The position numbers and the translations under genes were made by a program. Below the pieces are notes generated by a model that saw only the letters and a program-made list of their open reading frames with translations, was not told the origin of the DNA and did no database searches. Below, one piece after another: positions 19,733 through 29,368 of a stretch of DNA of 32,534 bases; positions within the stretch are counted from its first letter, which is position 1; every line of letters starts with the position of its first letter. This DNA is from Xanthomonas axonopodis (lineage in GTDB: Bacteria > Pseudomonadota > Gammaproteobacteria > Xanthomonadales > Xanthomonadaceae), in NCBI RefSeq assembly GCF_001304695.1, contig NZ_JFAQ01000082.1:1-32534 (forward strand), read 5' to 3'.

Positions 19733-20593
19733 ATGGATATGACGACTACGACTTCCGCTTCAGACACACGCGAATTTGATTTCGGCGACCGCGACTTCAA
19801 GCGCGTCTGCGACCTGATCTACCAGCGTGTCGGCATCGCATTGGCGCCGGCCAAGCGCGACATGGTGTATGGCCGCCTGTCGCGGCGTCTGCGCGTGCTT
19901 GGCCTGCGCTCGTTCCGCGATTACCTCGATCAGCTCGAAGCCGGCAACGATGAAGAAGAGTGGCAGGCATTCACCAATGCGCTGACCACCAACCTGACCT
20001 CGTTCTTCCGCGAGCCGCACCATTTCGACAAGCTGCGTGAAGAACTGCAGAAGCGCGCCTCACAGGCGCCGTTGAAGATCTGGTCGTGCGCTGCCTCCAC
20101 CGGCGAGGAGCCCTACTCCATCGCCATCACCGCCTGCGAAGCCTTCGGCACGCTGACCCCGCCGGTGAGCATCGTCGCCACCGACGTCGACACCCAGGTG
20201 CTGGAAACCGCCTCGCGCGGCGTCTATGCCATCGATCGGGTCGCCTCGCTGGATGCAGCGATCAAACGCAAGTACTTCCAGCGCGGCAGCGGCACCAATG
20301 AAGGCAAGTGCCGGGTCATTCCGGCGCTGCGCCAGCTCATCGAATACCGCCAGTTGAATCTGCTGGCGCCGCGTTACGATGTCGGCGGTCCGTATGCGGC
20401 ACTGTTCTGCCGCAACGTGATGATCTATTTCGACAAGCCCACCCAACGCGGCATCCTGTCGCGCCTGGTCAGCCACATGGGCGACGATGGACTGCTCTAC
20501 ACCGGGCACTCGGAGAACTACCTGCACGCGGCCGATCTGATCCAGCCGTGCGGGCGCACGCTGTATCGGCGCGCCCCGCGCGCAGGAGCCTGA
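19733..20593 (+). CDS. cheR: CheR, chemoreceptor glutamate methyltransferase
   Basis: A 286-residue cytoplasmic enzyme that transfers methyl from S-adenosylmethionine to glutamates on receptor signalling helices. The N-terminal helical domain (about 15-90) includes the family segment [14 protein letters not shown]. The SAM-binding domain contains [14 protein letters not shown] (117-130), the motif aspartate D151 in VATDVD, and FCRNVMIYF (225-233). Its C-terminal domain would dock the WxxF pentapeptides of receptors 1, 3, 4 and 6; this is family knowledge. ATG 19733 is taken as start, and a second ATG two codons later is also possible. It is first in an operon with cheD, which begins 2 bases after the cheR stop. 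Confidence 0.95.
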   Translation: MDMTTTTSASDTREFDFGDRDFKRVCDLIYQRVGIALAPAKRDMVYGRLSRRLRVLGLRSFRDYLDQLEAGNDEEEWQAFTNALTTNLTSFFREPHHFDKLREELQKRASQAPLKIWSCAASTGEEPYSIAITACEAFGTLTPPVSIVATDVDTQVLETASRGVYAIDRVASLDAAIKRKYFQRGSGTNEGKCRVIPALRQLIEYRQLNLLAPRYDVGGPYAALFCRNVMIYFDKPTQRGILSRLVSHMGDDGLLYTGHSENYLHAADLIQPCGRTLYRRAPRAGA

Positions 20594-20595
20594 GC

Positions 20596-21192
20596 ATGGG
20601 TACTGCCGTGCAAGTCGACGACGTCATGCGCTACCGCGATTCGCGGTTCCAGACCATTGCCGCCAAACTGCTGCCCACCCAATACCTGGTGGTGAACGAC
20701 GACACCGCGTTGACGACCACCTTGGGATCGTGCGTTGCAGCCTGCCTGCGCGACCCGGTGCTCAAGATCGGTGGCATGAACCATTTTCTGTTGCCGGAAG
20801 GTCAGGTCGGCGATGGCGCACCCGCGCGCTACGGCAGTTATGCCATGGAGTTGCTGATCAACGACATGCTCAAGCGCGGCGCGCATCGCAAACGCATCGA
20901 AGCCAAGGTCTTTGGTGGCGCCAACGTGCTGAAGGGCTTCACCAGCAACCCGGTCGGCACCCGCAACGCCGAGTTCGTTCGCCAGTACCTGCAGGCCGAA
21001 CATATTCCCATCATCGCTGAAGATCTGTGTGGCATCCATCCGCGCAAGGTATGGTTCTTCGCGACGACTGGCCGCGTCGTCGTGCAACGTTTGCCGCACG
21101 CACACGAAGCCGAGGTCGCCGCCACCGAATCGGCCGTGCGCGCCCGTCTGTCCAAAGCACCGGTTACCGGTGGAGTGGAGTTGTTCGAATGA
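20596..21192 (+). CDS. cheD: CheD, chemoreceptor glutamine deamidase
   Basis: A 198-residue cytoplasmic enzyme that converts receptor glutamines to glutamates so they can be methylated. The catalytic triad is visible in [14 protein letters not shown] and [10 protein letters not shown]40, C46 and H63, with the same spacing as Thr21/Cys27/His44 of Thermotoga CheD. The conserved segment [12 protein letters not shown] is also present. ATG 20596 follows AGGAG at 20583-20587. The longer frame that continues upstream overlaps cheR and is not the real start. The last four bases (ATGA) overlap the start of cheB, which suggests translational coupling. The C-terminal tail of about 35 residues after [13 protein letters not shown] is variable in the family. 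Confidence 0.95.
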   Translation: MGTAVQVDDVMRYRDSRFQTIAAKLLPTQYLVVNDDTALTTTLGSCVAACLRDPVLKIGGMNHFLLPEGQVGDGAPARYGSYAMELLINDMLKRGAHRKRIEAKVFGGANVLKGFTSNPVGTRNAEFVRQYLQAEHIPIIAEDLCGIHPRKVWFFATTGRVVVQRLPHAHEAEVAATESAVRARLSKAPVTGGVELFE

Positions 21193-22265
21193 CGCTGGAA
21201 ACTCCTGTGCGTGTATTGATCGTCGACGATTCGGCGGTCGTGCGTCAGATGCTCACCGAAATTTTGTCACGCGATGCCGGCATCGAAGTGGTCGGCTCGG
21301 CCGCCGATCCGTTGCTGGCGCGCGAAAAGATCAAGCGCCTCAATCCGGACGTCATCACGCTGGATGTGGAAATGCCGCGCATGGACGGTCTGGTGTTTCT
21401 GGAAAACCTGATGCGCCTGCGCCCTACCCCGGTGGTGATGATTTCATCGCTGACCGAGCGCGGCGCCGACACCACCTTGCAGGCTTTGTCACTCGGTGCA
21501 GTGGACTTCGTGTCCAAGCCCAAGATCGACGTCGCACGCGGGCTGGAAGGCTACGCCGAAGAGATCGTCAGCAAGGTCAAGATGGCCGCCAAAGCCAAGG
21601 TCAGCGCACTCAATCGCCCGAGCGCGCCCAAAGTCACGCTGGATATGCAATCGGCACCGGTGGCCGGCAGCGCGCTGCGCTTTCGCACGACCGACCGCCT
21701 GATCGCCATCGGCGCCTCCGCCGGTGGGACCGAAGCGCTACGCGTGGTGCTCGAACACATGCCCGCCGATGCGCCCGCGGTCGTGATGACCCAGCATCTG
21801 CCTGCCAGCTTCAGCACCGCATTCGCCGAGCGCCTCAACCGCCACTCGGCCATGTCGGTACGCGAAGCCACCGATGGCGAGGCGATCCTGCCCGGCCACG
21901 CCTATCTACCGCCGGGTGGCCAGCATCTGCGCATCATTCGCGACGGTGCACGATGGCGCTGCCGCATCGACGATGGCCCGCCGGTCAATCGCCACAAACC
22001 GGCGGTGGACGTGCTGTTTCGTTCCGTTGCCGCCAATGCCGGCCCGAATGCGGTGGGCGCCATCCTCACCGGGATGGGCGACGACGGCGCACGCGGCCTG
22101 CTGGAAATGCTGCAGGCCGGCGCGCCGACGCTGGTGCAGGACGAAGCCAGCAGCGTGGTCTGGGGCATGCCTGGTGCGGCGTACAAACTTGGCGCCGCAC
22201 AAGAAGTCGTGCCGCTGGACCGCGTGGCCGAGCGCTTGCTCGCATTGTCGGCGCAGGCGCGCTGA
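21189..22265 (+). CDS. cheB: CheB, chemotaxis response regulator methylesterase
   Basis: A 358-residue two-domain enzyme that removes receptor methyl groups (and can deamidate) when phosphorylated by CheA. The receiver domain (about 7-125) has D13-D14, phosphoacceptor D59 in [12 protein letters not shown], a serine in MISSLTERG, and the lysine in FVSKP. After a linker (about 130-165) the esterase domain has the triad S177 (GASAGGTEA), H203 (MTQHLP) and D299 (GMGDDGA), with spacings identical to S164/H190/D286 of E. coli CheB. ATG 21189 overlaps the end of cheD by four bases. The upstream extension of the frame lies inside cheD and is rejected. The stop is 6 bases before the start of the EAL gene, so all four genes look co-transcribed. 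Confidence 0.96.
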   Translation: MTLETPVRVLIVDDSAVVRQMLTEILSRDAGIEVVGSAADPLLAREKIKRLNPDVITLDVEMPRMDGLVFLENLMRLRPTPVVMISSLTERGADTTLQALSLGAVDFVSKPKIDVARGLEGYAEEIVSKVKMAAKAKVSALNRPSAPKVTLDMQSAPVAGSALRFRTTDRLIAIGASAGGTEALRVVLEHMPADAPAVVMTQHLPASFSTAFAERLNRHSAMSVREATDGEAILPGHAYLPPGGQHLRIIRDGARWRCRIDDGPPVNRHKPAVDVLFRSVAANAGPNAVGAILTGMGDDGARGLLEMLQAGAPTLVQDEASSVVWGMPGAAYKLGAAQEVVPLDRVAERLLALSAQAR

Positions 22266-22271
22266 TTCGGC

Positions 22272-24629
22272 ATGACCGCCCATCCCTCGCACCCGACCAA
22301 TCCAACGCTTCCTCCAGCACCGGCAAGCGCGACGGGCGCTCGTGTGGATGCAGCGATGGACCACACGCCGCTGACGGCTGAGCCGATCCATACCGGCGCA
22401 CCAGACACTGGTCTGGTCAGGCCCAGCCCGGTCACCGCCGGCGTGGCCAAGGCCGGCGAACAGCCCGAGCAGCGCCGTGCGCGTCTGCTTGCCGAAGCCT
22501 TGGACGGCAGCAGCAGCGCCATTCTCATCTGCGATCTGCAATCGCACCTGCTGTACGCCAACGACGGCTTCCAGCGCATGTTCGGCTACACCGAAGCCGA
22601 GGTGGTCGGTCTGCGTCCCTCCGATGTCCTGACCCGCGCGCAAAGCGACCAAAGCGAGATCGCCCGCATTCGCGATCGCGCCGACGCCTTGCAGCACACC
22701 CGTGCCGACTTGCTGGTCTATCGCAAGGACGGCACGCCGCTGTGGATCTCGCTCAACTTCAACCCGATCTATGACGCCAACCACGCTCCCTCGCATTACG
22801 TGGCGGTACTGACCGACATCACCGACACCAAGATGCACGAGGTATTGCAGCACCGCGTGCTGGAAGCCTTGGTGCAGGAACGCCCGTTGATCGAGGTGAT
22901 GACGCTGATTTGCACCGAGGTCGAGCGCATCGCACCGGACGTGCTGGCCACGGTGATGAGTGTGGACAATCAAGGCCGCCTGCATTCGCTGGCTGCGCCC
23001 AGCCTGCCGCCCGAATACGCCGATGCGGTCAACGGCCTGAAGATCGGCCCGGGCACAGGCGCCTGCGGCACCGCGGCCTGGCGCGGTCGCGCGGTGATGG
23101 TGGAAGACATCGCCACCGACCCGTTGTTCGAGTCTGGTCGCGACACGCTATTGTCATGGGGCCTGCACGCCTGCTGGAGCACGCCGATCCGCTCCAACAA
23201 CGCGCGCGTGCTTGGCACCTTCGCGCTGTATTACCGCAAGCCGCAACGTGCCGATGCCTGGCATATGCGGCTCACCGATTTGTGCCAGCAGCTGTGCACA
23301 TTGGCGCTGGAACGCGAGCAGATCCGCCAGCGCGTGCATCAACTGGCGTTCTACGACACGCTCACGGGCCTTCCCAACCGCATCATGTTCAGCGCGCGCG
23401 CCGAGCAGGCGCTGACGCAGGCCGAATACGCCGGCGAACCGGCCGCGTTGATGTTCATCAACATCGATCGCTTCAAGCTCATCAACGATAGCCAGGGTCA
23501 CGCCGCAGGCGATGGCCTGCTGCGCGATATCGCCCTGCGCGTCAATGAGCAGGTCACCGCCACGGCGATGCTGGCGCGACTTTCCGGCGACGAATTCGCG
23601 CTCGCGCTGCCGCAATGCAGCGCAGAGCAGGCCAGTGCCGCCGCCGAGCGTCTGTTGGTCAGCATCGCCAGCCCGCTGCCGGTTGGCCATATGACCCTGC
23701 ATCCGTCGGCCAGTATCGGCGTGGCGATGTTTCCCGAAGATGGCCAGGACATCAACATCCTGCTGCGCCACGCCGATTTGGCGATGAATCGCGCCAAGAA
23801 GGAAGGCGGTGGGCGTTTCCGCTTCTTCAGTTCCGACATGAACCGCATGGCGCAAGAACGCGTTGCGCTGGAAGCAGAACTGCGTCAGGCCATCGACCGC
23901 AATCAGCTGCAACTGCATTACCAACCGCAGATGCACAGCGCCGCGCCGCACACGCTCTATGGCGTGGAAGCGCTGCTACGCTGGAATCACCCGCAGTTGG
24001 GCGCAGTCTCGCCGGCGCGGTTCCTGCCGGTGGCCGAAGAACAGGGCATGATGCCGCAGATCAACGCGTGGGTCCTGCGCAGCGCCTGCCAGCAGGTTGC
24101 CGACTGGCGCCAGCGTGGCGTGCCGGTCGCACGCGTGTCGGTGAACCTGTCGGCGAGCGGTTTCGAAAGTCCGCGCATGCTGTCGGATCTGCTCCGGCTC
24201 ATCGCCGAGATGGGCGTGCGGCCCTCCGACCTGACCCTGGAACTGACCGAAAGCGTGATGCTGTCCGGGCAAGCGGGCGTACTGGAGAACCTGCATGCCA
24301 TTCGCGAAGCCGGTATCTCGCTGTCGCTGGACGATTTCGGCACCGGCTATTCCAGCCTGAGCCATCTGCATCGCCTGCCGATCGACGAACTCAAATTGGA
24401 CATGAGCTTCGTCCGCGACATCGAACACAGCGAAGACGCGCGCGCACTCACCACCTCGGTACTACGCATCGGCGAGCACCTGCGCAAGCACGTGGTCGCC
24501 GAAGGTGTGGAAAACGAAGCGCAGCGCCTGTTTCTGGCCGACCTGGGCTGCGAGGTGCTGCAAGGCTATCTGTTCTCGCGGCCCCTACCTGCCCCGGCCC
24601 TGGAAGCCTGGCTGGGCGCGCAACCGTAG
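22272..24629 (+). CDS. PAS-GAF-GGDEF-EAL protein, predicted c-di-GMP phosphodiesterase
   Basis: A 785-residue protein with no obvious membrane helix. Residues 1-70 are Pro/Ala/Thr-rich and look disordered. PAS (about 75-190, LLYANDGFQRMFGYTEAEVVG) is followed by GAF (about 205-355, with GPGTGACGTAAWRG) and GGDEF (about 365-525). The GGDEF signature is SGDEF at 438-442, a variant often still able to bind GTP. EAL (about 540-780) has E566-A-L, NLSASGF, LELTESVM, DDFGTGYSS, LKLDMSFV and EGVENEAQ, so the residues needed for c-di-GMP hydrolysis appear present. I predict a phosphodiesterase gated by the PAS and GAF inputs, with the GGDEF domain regulatory or weakly active. It starts 6 bases after cheB with no clear ribosome site, so coupling to cheB translation is likely. 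Ligands of PAS and GAF are unknown. Confidence 0.9.
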   Translation: MTAHPSHPTNPTLPPAPASATGARVDAAMDHTPLTAEPIHTGAPDTGLVRPSPVTAGVAKAGEQPEQRRARLLAEALDGSSSAILICDLQSHLLYANDGFQRMFGYTEAEVVGLRPSDVLTRAQSDQSEIARIRDRADALQHTRADLLVYRKDGTPLWISLNFNPIYDANHAPSHYVAVLTDITDTKMHEVLQHRVLEALVQERPLIEVMTLICTEVERIAPDVLATVMSVDNQGRLHSLAAPSLPPEYADAVNGLKIGPGTGACGTAAWRGRAVMVEDIATDPLFESGRDTLLSWGLHACWSTPIRSNNARVLGTFALYYRKPQRADAWHMRLTDLCQQLCTLALEREQIRQRVHQLAFYDTLTGLPNRIMFSARAEQALTQAEYAGEPAALMFINIDRFKLINDSQGHAAGDGLLRDIALRVNEQVTATAMLARLSGDEFALALPQCSAEQASAAAERLLVSIASPLPVGHMTLHPSASIGVAMFPEDGQDINILLRHADLAMNRAKKEGGGRFRFFSSDMNRMAQERVALEAELRQAIDRNQLQLHYQPQMHSAAPHTLYGVEALLRWNHPQLGAVSPARFLPVAEEQGMMPQINAWVLRSACQQVADWRQRGVPVARVSVNLSASGFESPRMLSDLLRLIAEMGVRPSDLTLELTESVMLSGQAGVLENLHAIREAGISLSLDDFGTGYSSLSHLHRLPIDELKLDMSFVRDIEHSEDARALTTSVLRIGEHLRKHVVAEGVENEAQRLFLADLGCEVLQGYLFSRPLPAPALEAWLGAQP

Positions 24630-24663
24630 TAGCGTAACCGCCCAACGATCAAAGCTTCGAATT

Positions 24664-24682
24664 CCCTTCCAGCCAGGAAGGG
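24664..24682 (+). terminator. Weak hairpin after the che operon
   Basis: CCCTTCC (24664-24670) pairs with GGAAGGG (24676-24682) over a 5-base loop, 34 bases after the stop at 24629. There is no T-run, so the call is tentative. Confidence 0.4.
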
Positions 24683-24722
24683 CGGGCCATGGCGTGGCAA
24701 GTAATGCGCCTCCCTCGTGCGG

Positions 24723-24970
24723 GAGCGCAGCGCTGCAAGCCCTCCCCCGCGGGAGCGCTTCAAGCCCCTCTCCCCGCGAGAGAGGGGTTGGGGCGAGGGT
24801 ACGGCCAACCACGCATCGCGCCGACGCCGTACCCTCATCCGCCCTGCGGGCACCTTCTCCTCCATAAAGGACGACACTGTCCCGAAGGAAGAAGGAAAAC
24901 ATTATCCTGACAACTGCAGCGCTTCAGCCCTCTCCTACGAGCGCTTTAAGCCCCTCTCCTGTCAGTAAAA
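24723..24970. repeat. REP-like intergenic repeat cluster
   Basis: No gene is supported in 24630-25029. A unit GAGCGCTT(C/T)AAGCCCCTCTCC occurs at 24753-24773 and 24939-24959 with one difference. Degenerate copies lie at about 24723-24746 and 24918-24935. The 24753 copy runs into a hairpin, CCCCTCTC (24765-24772) with GAGAGGGG (24780-24787), followed by GTTGGGGCGAGGGTAC. This type of dispersed CCCCTCTCC/GGAGAGGGG element is familiar to me from Xanthomonas intergenic regions; copy number cannot be judged from one window. It separates the che operon from the convergent hydrolase gene. Confidence 0.65.
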
Positions 24971-25029
24971 AAGTGAGGAGTTGAGAGGGAACCATTCGCC
25001 TCATCCCACGTCAGGCGAGGCCATTGCCC

Positions 25030-25881
25030 TCATCCCACACGCATCAGCTCCACCTCGGTCTCACCCACCGTCCGCTTCAGCCATCCCAGCAACTGCGCGT
25101 TGACGAAGGCCGGATTCTCCAGCGAGGCGATATGGCCTGCGTCCGGGATCAGTTCGTAGTCGCAGCCGATCACCTCGGCCATCATCCACAACTCTTCCGG
25201 CGGGCGCGGAACGTCGTATTCGCCAGCGAGCAGGAATGTGCTGGCAGGGTTGAGCGCGGCCAGCGTTTGGAGCCGATCGTCGCGACCGAAGATCAATCGC
25301 CCCAGCGGCACGATCGAAGTCCGCAACTGCTCAGGCGACATCGCCGCCAGACCCTGCGCGAACGCCGCCGGCAACGCAGATTGCAGATCGATGCCGGCAC
25401 GGAAAAAGAGCGGCACGATCGCATCGACCAGTTCCGGTGCCATCTGCCCGGCCGCATTGATTGCATCGAGCAATGCAAAGTAACGCGTGCGTGTGACCTG
25501 CTGTTCGGCCCCCAGAAAGGTATCCATCAACACCAGGCTGCGCACGCGCTCGGGCGCGCGTATGGCCAGCTCCGCGCCCCACATGCCGCCGACCGACAGG
25601 CCGACCACCGCACATTGTGGAAGCTCCAACGCATCCAGCAGCGCCAGCATCTGCTCGGCGAGATCGCACACAGTCTGCGTGCCTGCCGGCAACGCATCCG
25701 ATTGGCCATGCCCCCACAGCTCGGGAACGATGACCTGGTAGTGCTGGGACAGGGCCTGGATCTGCGGCTCCCACATCGCGGTGTCCCAGAGATAACTGTG
25801 GCCAAGCACGACCGGGAAACCCTGGCCGTGTTGCGTGTAGTGCAGTGTTTGACCGGAGATTGTGCAAGTGAGCATGGGCAT
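25030..25881 (-). CDS. Alpha/beta-fold hydrolase
   Basis: A 283-residue cytoplasmic hydrolase of the alpha/beta fold; there is no signal peptide. The oxyanion segment is LGHSYLW (26-32). The nucleophile elbow is GLSVGG with S96. The catalytic acid is probably D223 in AGEYDVP, and H250 lies in DAGHIASLENP. The length and the DAGHxxxLENP motif are typical of the esterase, 3-oxoadipate enol-lactonase-like and haloperoxidase-like families, but substrate specificity cannot be read. I start at ATG 25881 (MPMLTCTISGQTLHY); ATG 25875 is equally possible. The frame stays open upstream to 26055, but that part runs through the acnB terminator and is composition noise. The gene is convergent with the che operon and downstream of acnB on the same strand, separated from it by a strong terminator. 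Confidence 0.88.
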   Translation of the reverse strand: MPMLTCTISGQTLHYTQHGQGFPVVLGHSYLWDTAMWEPQIQALSQHYQVIVPELWGHGQSDALPAGTQTVCDLAEQMLALLDALELPQCAVVGLSVGGMWGAELAIRAPERVRSLVLMDTFLGAEQQVTRTRYFALLDAINAAGQMAPELVDAIVPLFFRAGIDLQSALPAAFAQGLAAMSPEQLRTSIVPLGRLIFGRDDRLQTLAALNPASTFLLAGEYDVPRPPEELWMMAEVIGCDYELIPDAGHIASLENPAFVNAQLLGWLKRTVGETEVELMRVG

Positions 25882-26017
25882 CAACGGGCAGTGGTAGAGC
25901 GGCGGGACTCTAGACCTGCGCACTTCAGATTTTTGTTGCAATGCCACAATCCAGTCAGCTGTTATTTGCTTTAACGCCGCCCATCGTGACCGAAACACGA
26001 AATTATTGCCCGAAAAG

Positions 26018-26046
26018 CGAAATGCCCGGCAGTGCCGGGCATTTCG
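26018..26046 (-). terminator. Rho-independent terminator of acnB
   Basis: CGAAATGCCCGGC (26018-26030) pairs perfectly with GCCGGGCATTTCG (26034-26046) over a 3-base loop. On the minus strand the stem is followed by CTTTTCGG. It starts 25 bases beyond the acnB stop and isolates acnB from the hydrolase gene. Confidence 0.8.
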
Positions 26047-26070
26047 GAACAACACACACTGGCCGGTGTA

Positions 26071-28662
26071 TCAGGCGGCGACGGTCTCTGCCACGTTCTG
26101 GTACTCCTGGATCTGATCGAAGTTCATGTAGCGATAGATCTGCTCGCCACTGGTCTTGATCACGCCCACATCGGCCATGTACTCGTCCTTGGTCGGAATG
26201 CGGCCCAGGCGCGAACAGATTGCCGCCAGTTCCGCCGAGCCCAGGTACACATTGGTGTTGCGGCCCAACCGGTTGGGGAAGTTACGCGTGGAGGTGGAGA
26301 ACACCGTGGCGCCTTCGCGTGCCTGCGCCTGGTTGCCCATGCACAGCGAGCAGCCGGGCATTTCCATACGCGCGCCGGCCGCGCCAAAGGTGCCGTAATG
26401 GCCTTCCTTGGTCAGCTCGGAGGCGTCCATCTTGGTCGGCGGCGCGACCCACAACCGGGTCGGGATATCGCGCTTGCCTTCCAGCAGCTTGGCGGCAGCA
26501 CGGAAGTGACCGATGTTGGTCATGCACGAACCGATAAAGACTTCGTCGATGGCCGCACCGGCCACGTCCGACAGCGTCTTGACGTCGTCCGGGTCGTTCG
26601 GGCACGCCACGATCGGCTCATGGATGTCGGCCAGGTCGATCTCGATGACCGCGGCGTATTCGGCGTCGGCATCGGGCTGCAGCAGCTGCGGGTCGGCCAG
26701 CCACTCTTCCATCTTCTTGATGCGGCGGCCCAGGGTGCGCGCATCGGCATAGCCCTCGGCAATCATCCAGCGCAGCAGGGTGATGTTGCTGGTCAGGTAT
26801 TCGATGATCGGCGCCTTGTCCAGGTGCACGGTGCAGCCGGCCGCCGAACGCTCGGCCGAGGCATCGGACAGCTCGAACGCCTGCTCCACCTTCAGGTTCG
26901 GCAGCCCTTCGATTTCCAGGATGCGGCCGGAGAAGATGTTCTTCTTGCCCTGCTTGGCCACGGTCAGCAAGCCCTGCTTGATCGCGTACAGCGGGATAGC
27001 GTTCACCAGGTCGCGCAAGGTCACGCCCGGCTGCATCTGCCCCTTGAAGCGCACCAGCACGCTCTCGGGCATGTCCAGCGGCATCACCCCGGTGGCGGCG
27101 GCGAACGCCACCAAACCGGAGCCGGCCGGGAACGAGATGCCGATCGGGAAGCGGGTATGCGAGTCGCCGCCGGTGCCCACGGTGTCGGGCAGCAGCATGC
27201 GATTGAGCCAGCTGTGGATCACGCCGTCGCCCGGACGCAGCGACACGCCGCCACGGGTGGAGATGAACTCCGGCAGGGTGTGGTGGGTCTTGACGTCCAC
27301 CGGCTTCGGGTAGGCGGCGGTGTGGCAGAACGACTGCATCACCAGGTCGGCCGAGAAGCCCAGGCAGGCCAGGTCCTTCAGCTCGTCGCGGGTCATCGGG
27401 CCGGTGGTGTCCTGCGAACCCACCGAGGTCATCTTCGGCTCGCAATAGGTGCCCGGGCGCATGCCCTGGCCTTCCGGCAAGCCGCACGCGCGGCCGACCA
27501 TCTTCTGCGCCAACGAGAAACCCTTGCCGGTGTCCGGCGGGTCCATCGGCAGGCGGAACAGGTCCGAAGCCGGCAGGCCCAGGAACTCGCGCGCCTTGGC
27601 GGTGAGGCCGCGGCCGACGATCAGCGGAATGCGGCCACCGGCGCGCACTTCGTCGAACAGCACGTCCGACTTCATCGCGAACTCGGCGATCACCTGCCCG
27701 TTCTTCAGCGCCTTGCCGTCGTACGGACGCAGCTCGACCACATCGCCGTGCTCCATCTGCGACACGTCCAGCTCGATCGGCAGCGCACCAGCGTCTTCCA
27801 TGGTGTTGTAGAAGATCGGCGCGATCTTGCTGCCCAGGCACACGCCGCCGAAGCGCTTGTTGGGGATGTACGGAATGTCTTCGCCGGTCCACCACAGCAC
27901 CGAGTTGGTCGCCGACTTGCGCGAAGAACCGGTACCGACCACGTCGCCCACATAGGCGACCAGGTGGCCCTTGGCCTTGAGGTCGGCAATGGCCTGGATC
28001 GGGCCGCGCTTGCCGTCTTCTTCCGGCTCGAACGCCGCGCCTTCGCGCTTGTTCTTCAACATCGCCAGTGCGTGCAGCGGGATGTCCGGACGGGTGGTCG
28101 CATCCGGTGCCGGCGACAGGTCGTCGGTATTGGTTTCGCCCGGCACCTTGAACACGGTGACGGTCAGGCTCTGCGGCACTTCCGGCTTGCTGGTAAACCA
28201 CTCGGCATCGGCCCAGCTCTGCAGCACGGCCCTGGCATGCGCGTTACCGGCTTGCGCCTTTTCCTGCACGTCGTGGAACGCCTCGAACACCAGCAAGGTG
28301 TGCTTGAGCGCTTCGGCGGCGGTGGCGCCCAGCTCGGCATTGTCCAGCAGGTCGATCAACGGCTGGATGTTGTAGCCACCCAGCATGGTGCCAAGCAGTT
28401 CGGTGGCGCGGGTGGGGCTGATCAGCGCGGTGGTCTCAGTGCCGAAGGCAACCGCGGCCAGGTACGAGGCCTTGACCTTGGCAGCGTCGTCGACGCCGGC
28501 GGGCACGCTCTGGCTGAGCAGCTGGACCAGGAATTCTTCCTCGCCAGCCGGCGGAGCCTTCAACAGCTCGATGACCTCGGCGGTCTGCTGCGCGGTCATC
28601 GGCAGCGGTGGGATACCGAGCGCGGCGCGCTCTGCAACGTGGTGGCGATAGGCTTCCAACAT
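26071..28662 (-). CDS. acnB: AcnB, bifunctional aconitate hydratase 2 / 2-methylisocitrate dehydratase
   Basis: An 863-residue cytoplasmic [4Fe-4S] enzyme of the tricarboxylic acid cycle that interconverts citrate and isocitrate via cis-aconitate. Enzymes of this family can also act in the methylcitrate pathway. Length is close to the 865 residues of E. coli AcnB. The N-terminal helical HEAT-like domain (about 1-160) is specific to AcnB. The swivelling domain with [16 protein letters not shown] follows. Cluster ligands are C713 (GSCMTN), C771 and C774 ([11 protein letters not shown]), with spacings near those of E. coli (710, 769, 772). GGAGA lies just before ATG 28662. The toxin gene ends only 50 bases upstream on the same strand, so acnB may be partly transcribed with the toxin-antitoxin pair. 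A strong terminator follows. Confidence 0.97.
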   Translation of the reverse strand: MLEAYRHHVAERAALGIPPLPMTAQQTAEVIELLKAPPAGEEEFLVQLLSQSVPAGVDDAAKVKASYLAAVAFGTETTALISPTRATELLGTMLGGYNIQPLIDLLDNAELGATAAEALKHTLLVFEAFHDVQEKAQAGNAHARAVLQSWADAEWFTSKPEVPQSLTVTVFKVPGETNTDDLSPAPDATTRPDIPLHALAMLKNKREGAAFEPEEDGKRGPIQAIADLKAKGHLVAYVGDVVGTGSSRKSATNSVLWWTGEDIPYIPNKRFGGVCLGSKIAPIFYNTMEDAGALPIELDVSQMEHGDVVELRPYDGKALKNGQVIAEFAMKSDVLFDEVRAGGRIPLIVGRGLTAKAREFLGLPASDLFRLPMDPPDTGKGFSLAQKMVGRACGLPEGQGMRPGTYCEPKMTSVGSQDTTGPMTRDELKDLACLGFSADLVMQSFCHTAAYPKPVDVKTHHTLPEFISTRGGVSLRPGDGVIHSWLNRMLLPDTVGTGGDSHTRFPIGISFPAGSGLVAFAAATGVMPLDMPESVLVRFKGQMQPGVTLRDLVNAIPLYAIKQGLLTVAKQGKKNIFSGRILEIEGLPNLKVEQAFELSDASAERSAAGCTVHLDKAPIIEYLTSNITLLRWMIAEGYADARTLGRRIKKMEEWLADPQLLQPDADAEYAAVIEIDLADIHEPIVACPNDPDDVKTLSDVAGAAIDEVFIGSCMTNIGHFRAAAKLLEGKRDIPTRLWVAPPTKMDASELTKEGHYGTFGAAGARMEMPGCSLCMGNQAQAREGATVFSTSTRNFPNRLGRNTNVYLGSAELAAICSRLGRIPTKDEYMADVGVIKTSGEQIYRYMNFDQIQEYQNVAETVAA

Positions 28663-28712
28663 GCGGGTTCTCCAAAAAACAGCGGTGAAGGTGGTAAAGC
28701 GCGAAACGTGGA

Positions 28713-29123
28713 TCAGGGTGCGGGTTTGGGAACGACGATCTTCAAACCCTTGAAGTAATCGCGGAAGAAGCCCTCGTCACGGGTAATCAACCCGTCGCAC
28801 TGGAGCATGGCGTGGGCGCCGATCAGAAAGTCGGCCACCACCCGCTCACGCTTGCCGCCGCGCGCGCGAAAGCGCTTGTTCATATAGCCGGCGCGCACTG
28901 CCGCGGCCTCTTGAGTCGCTTCGTAGCGCACGCCGATCGAGGCCAGCGTTTCCATCAGGTCGACCTGGGTGTCGAGCATGGCCAGCACCTCGGCCACCAC
29001 CGCGTCGCAGACCACCACTTCGTCGCGCGCCAGGGCGTCGCCGATGCAGACCTCCGACACTTCGCCATAGACCGGGTCGCCGATCAGGATGTCCAGCAGG
29101 ACCGAGGAATCCAGGGCGATCAT
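28713..29123 (-). CDS. vapC: PIN-domain toxin (VapC-like ribonuclease)
   Basis: A 136-residue PIN-domain protein, the size expected of VapC toxins, which are Mg-dependent endoribonucleases acting on tRNA or rRNA. The acidic residues of the active site are visible: D5 ([11 protein letters not shown]), E45 ([11 protein letters not shown]), D98 ([10 protein letters not shown]) and D116 (TRDEGFF). ATG 29123 overlaps the antitoxin stop by four bases, the usual coupled arrangement. The stop at 28713 is 50 bases upstream of acnB. The vapC name rests on family and operon structure; the RNA target is unknown. Confidence 0.88.
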   Translation of the reverse strand: MIALDSSVLLDILIGDPVYGEVSEVCIGDALARDEVVVCDAVVAEVLAMLDTQVDLMETLASIGVRYEATQEAAAVRAGYMNKRFRARGGKRERVVADFLIGAHAMLQCDGLITRDEGFFRDYFKGLKIVVPKPAP

Positions 29124-29368
29124 GGGTCGAACGGGTCTCCGGGGGCGCGGCCGCGGATCACGCGCATGGCGGCATCGGTGCTGGTCAGGCCGTCGACCAG
29201 CTTGAACCTGCCGCGCACCTTGCGCAGCGCTTCGCTGACGTCCTTGCGCAGGATGATACGTCCGCCGTCAAGCTCGATCTTCAACGTGGTGCCCTTGGTC
29301 AGGCCCAGGGCATCGCGCACGGCCTTAGGCAGCGTGATCTGTCCGCGTTCGGCAACGGTGGCTTCCAT
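29120..29368 (-). CDS. vapB: AbrB/SpoVT-type antitoxin
   Basis: An 82-residue protein. The N-terminal half (about 1-45) is a swapped-hairpin AbrB-like DNA-binding domain: VAERGQITLPKAVRDALGL followed by GTTLKIELDGGRIILRK. The C-terminal half (RGRFKLVDGLTSTDAAMRVIRG) would wrap the PIN toxin; ending in a short helix plus Arg-rich segment is typical of VapB partners. I chose ATG 29368 because GGAG (29376-29379 on the complement) is 7 bases upstream. The GTG at 29392 and ATG at 29374 leave no proper spacing. It overlaps the toxin gene by four bases and is divergent from acnA, with 147 bases between starts. Autoregulation of its own promoter is expected by family. Confidence 0.88.
   Translation of the reverse strand: MEATVAERGQITLPKAVRDALGLTKGTTLKIELDGGRIILRKDVSEALRKVRGRFKLVDGLTSTDAAMRVIRGRAPGDPFDP

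Noticed and set aside
24630-25029. Possible CRISPR array because of recurring short units
   Set aside because: There are only two good copies and two degenerate ones with irregular spacing and no cas genes. It fits a dispersed intergenic repeat better.
25882-26055. Upstream extension of the alpha/beta hydrolase frame to 26055
   Set aside because: It would translate the acnB terminator hairpin, and the hydrolase domain begins naturally at the methionines at 25881/25875.
26032-28758. A 908-codon plus-strand frame covering acnB
   Set aside because: It is the exact antisense of a strongly conserved enzyme and its translation resembles no protein family. It also begins across the acnB terminator.
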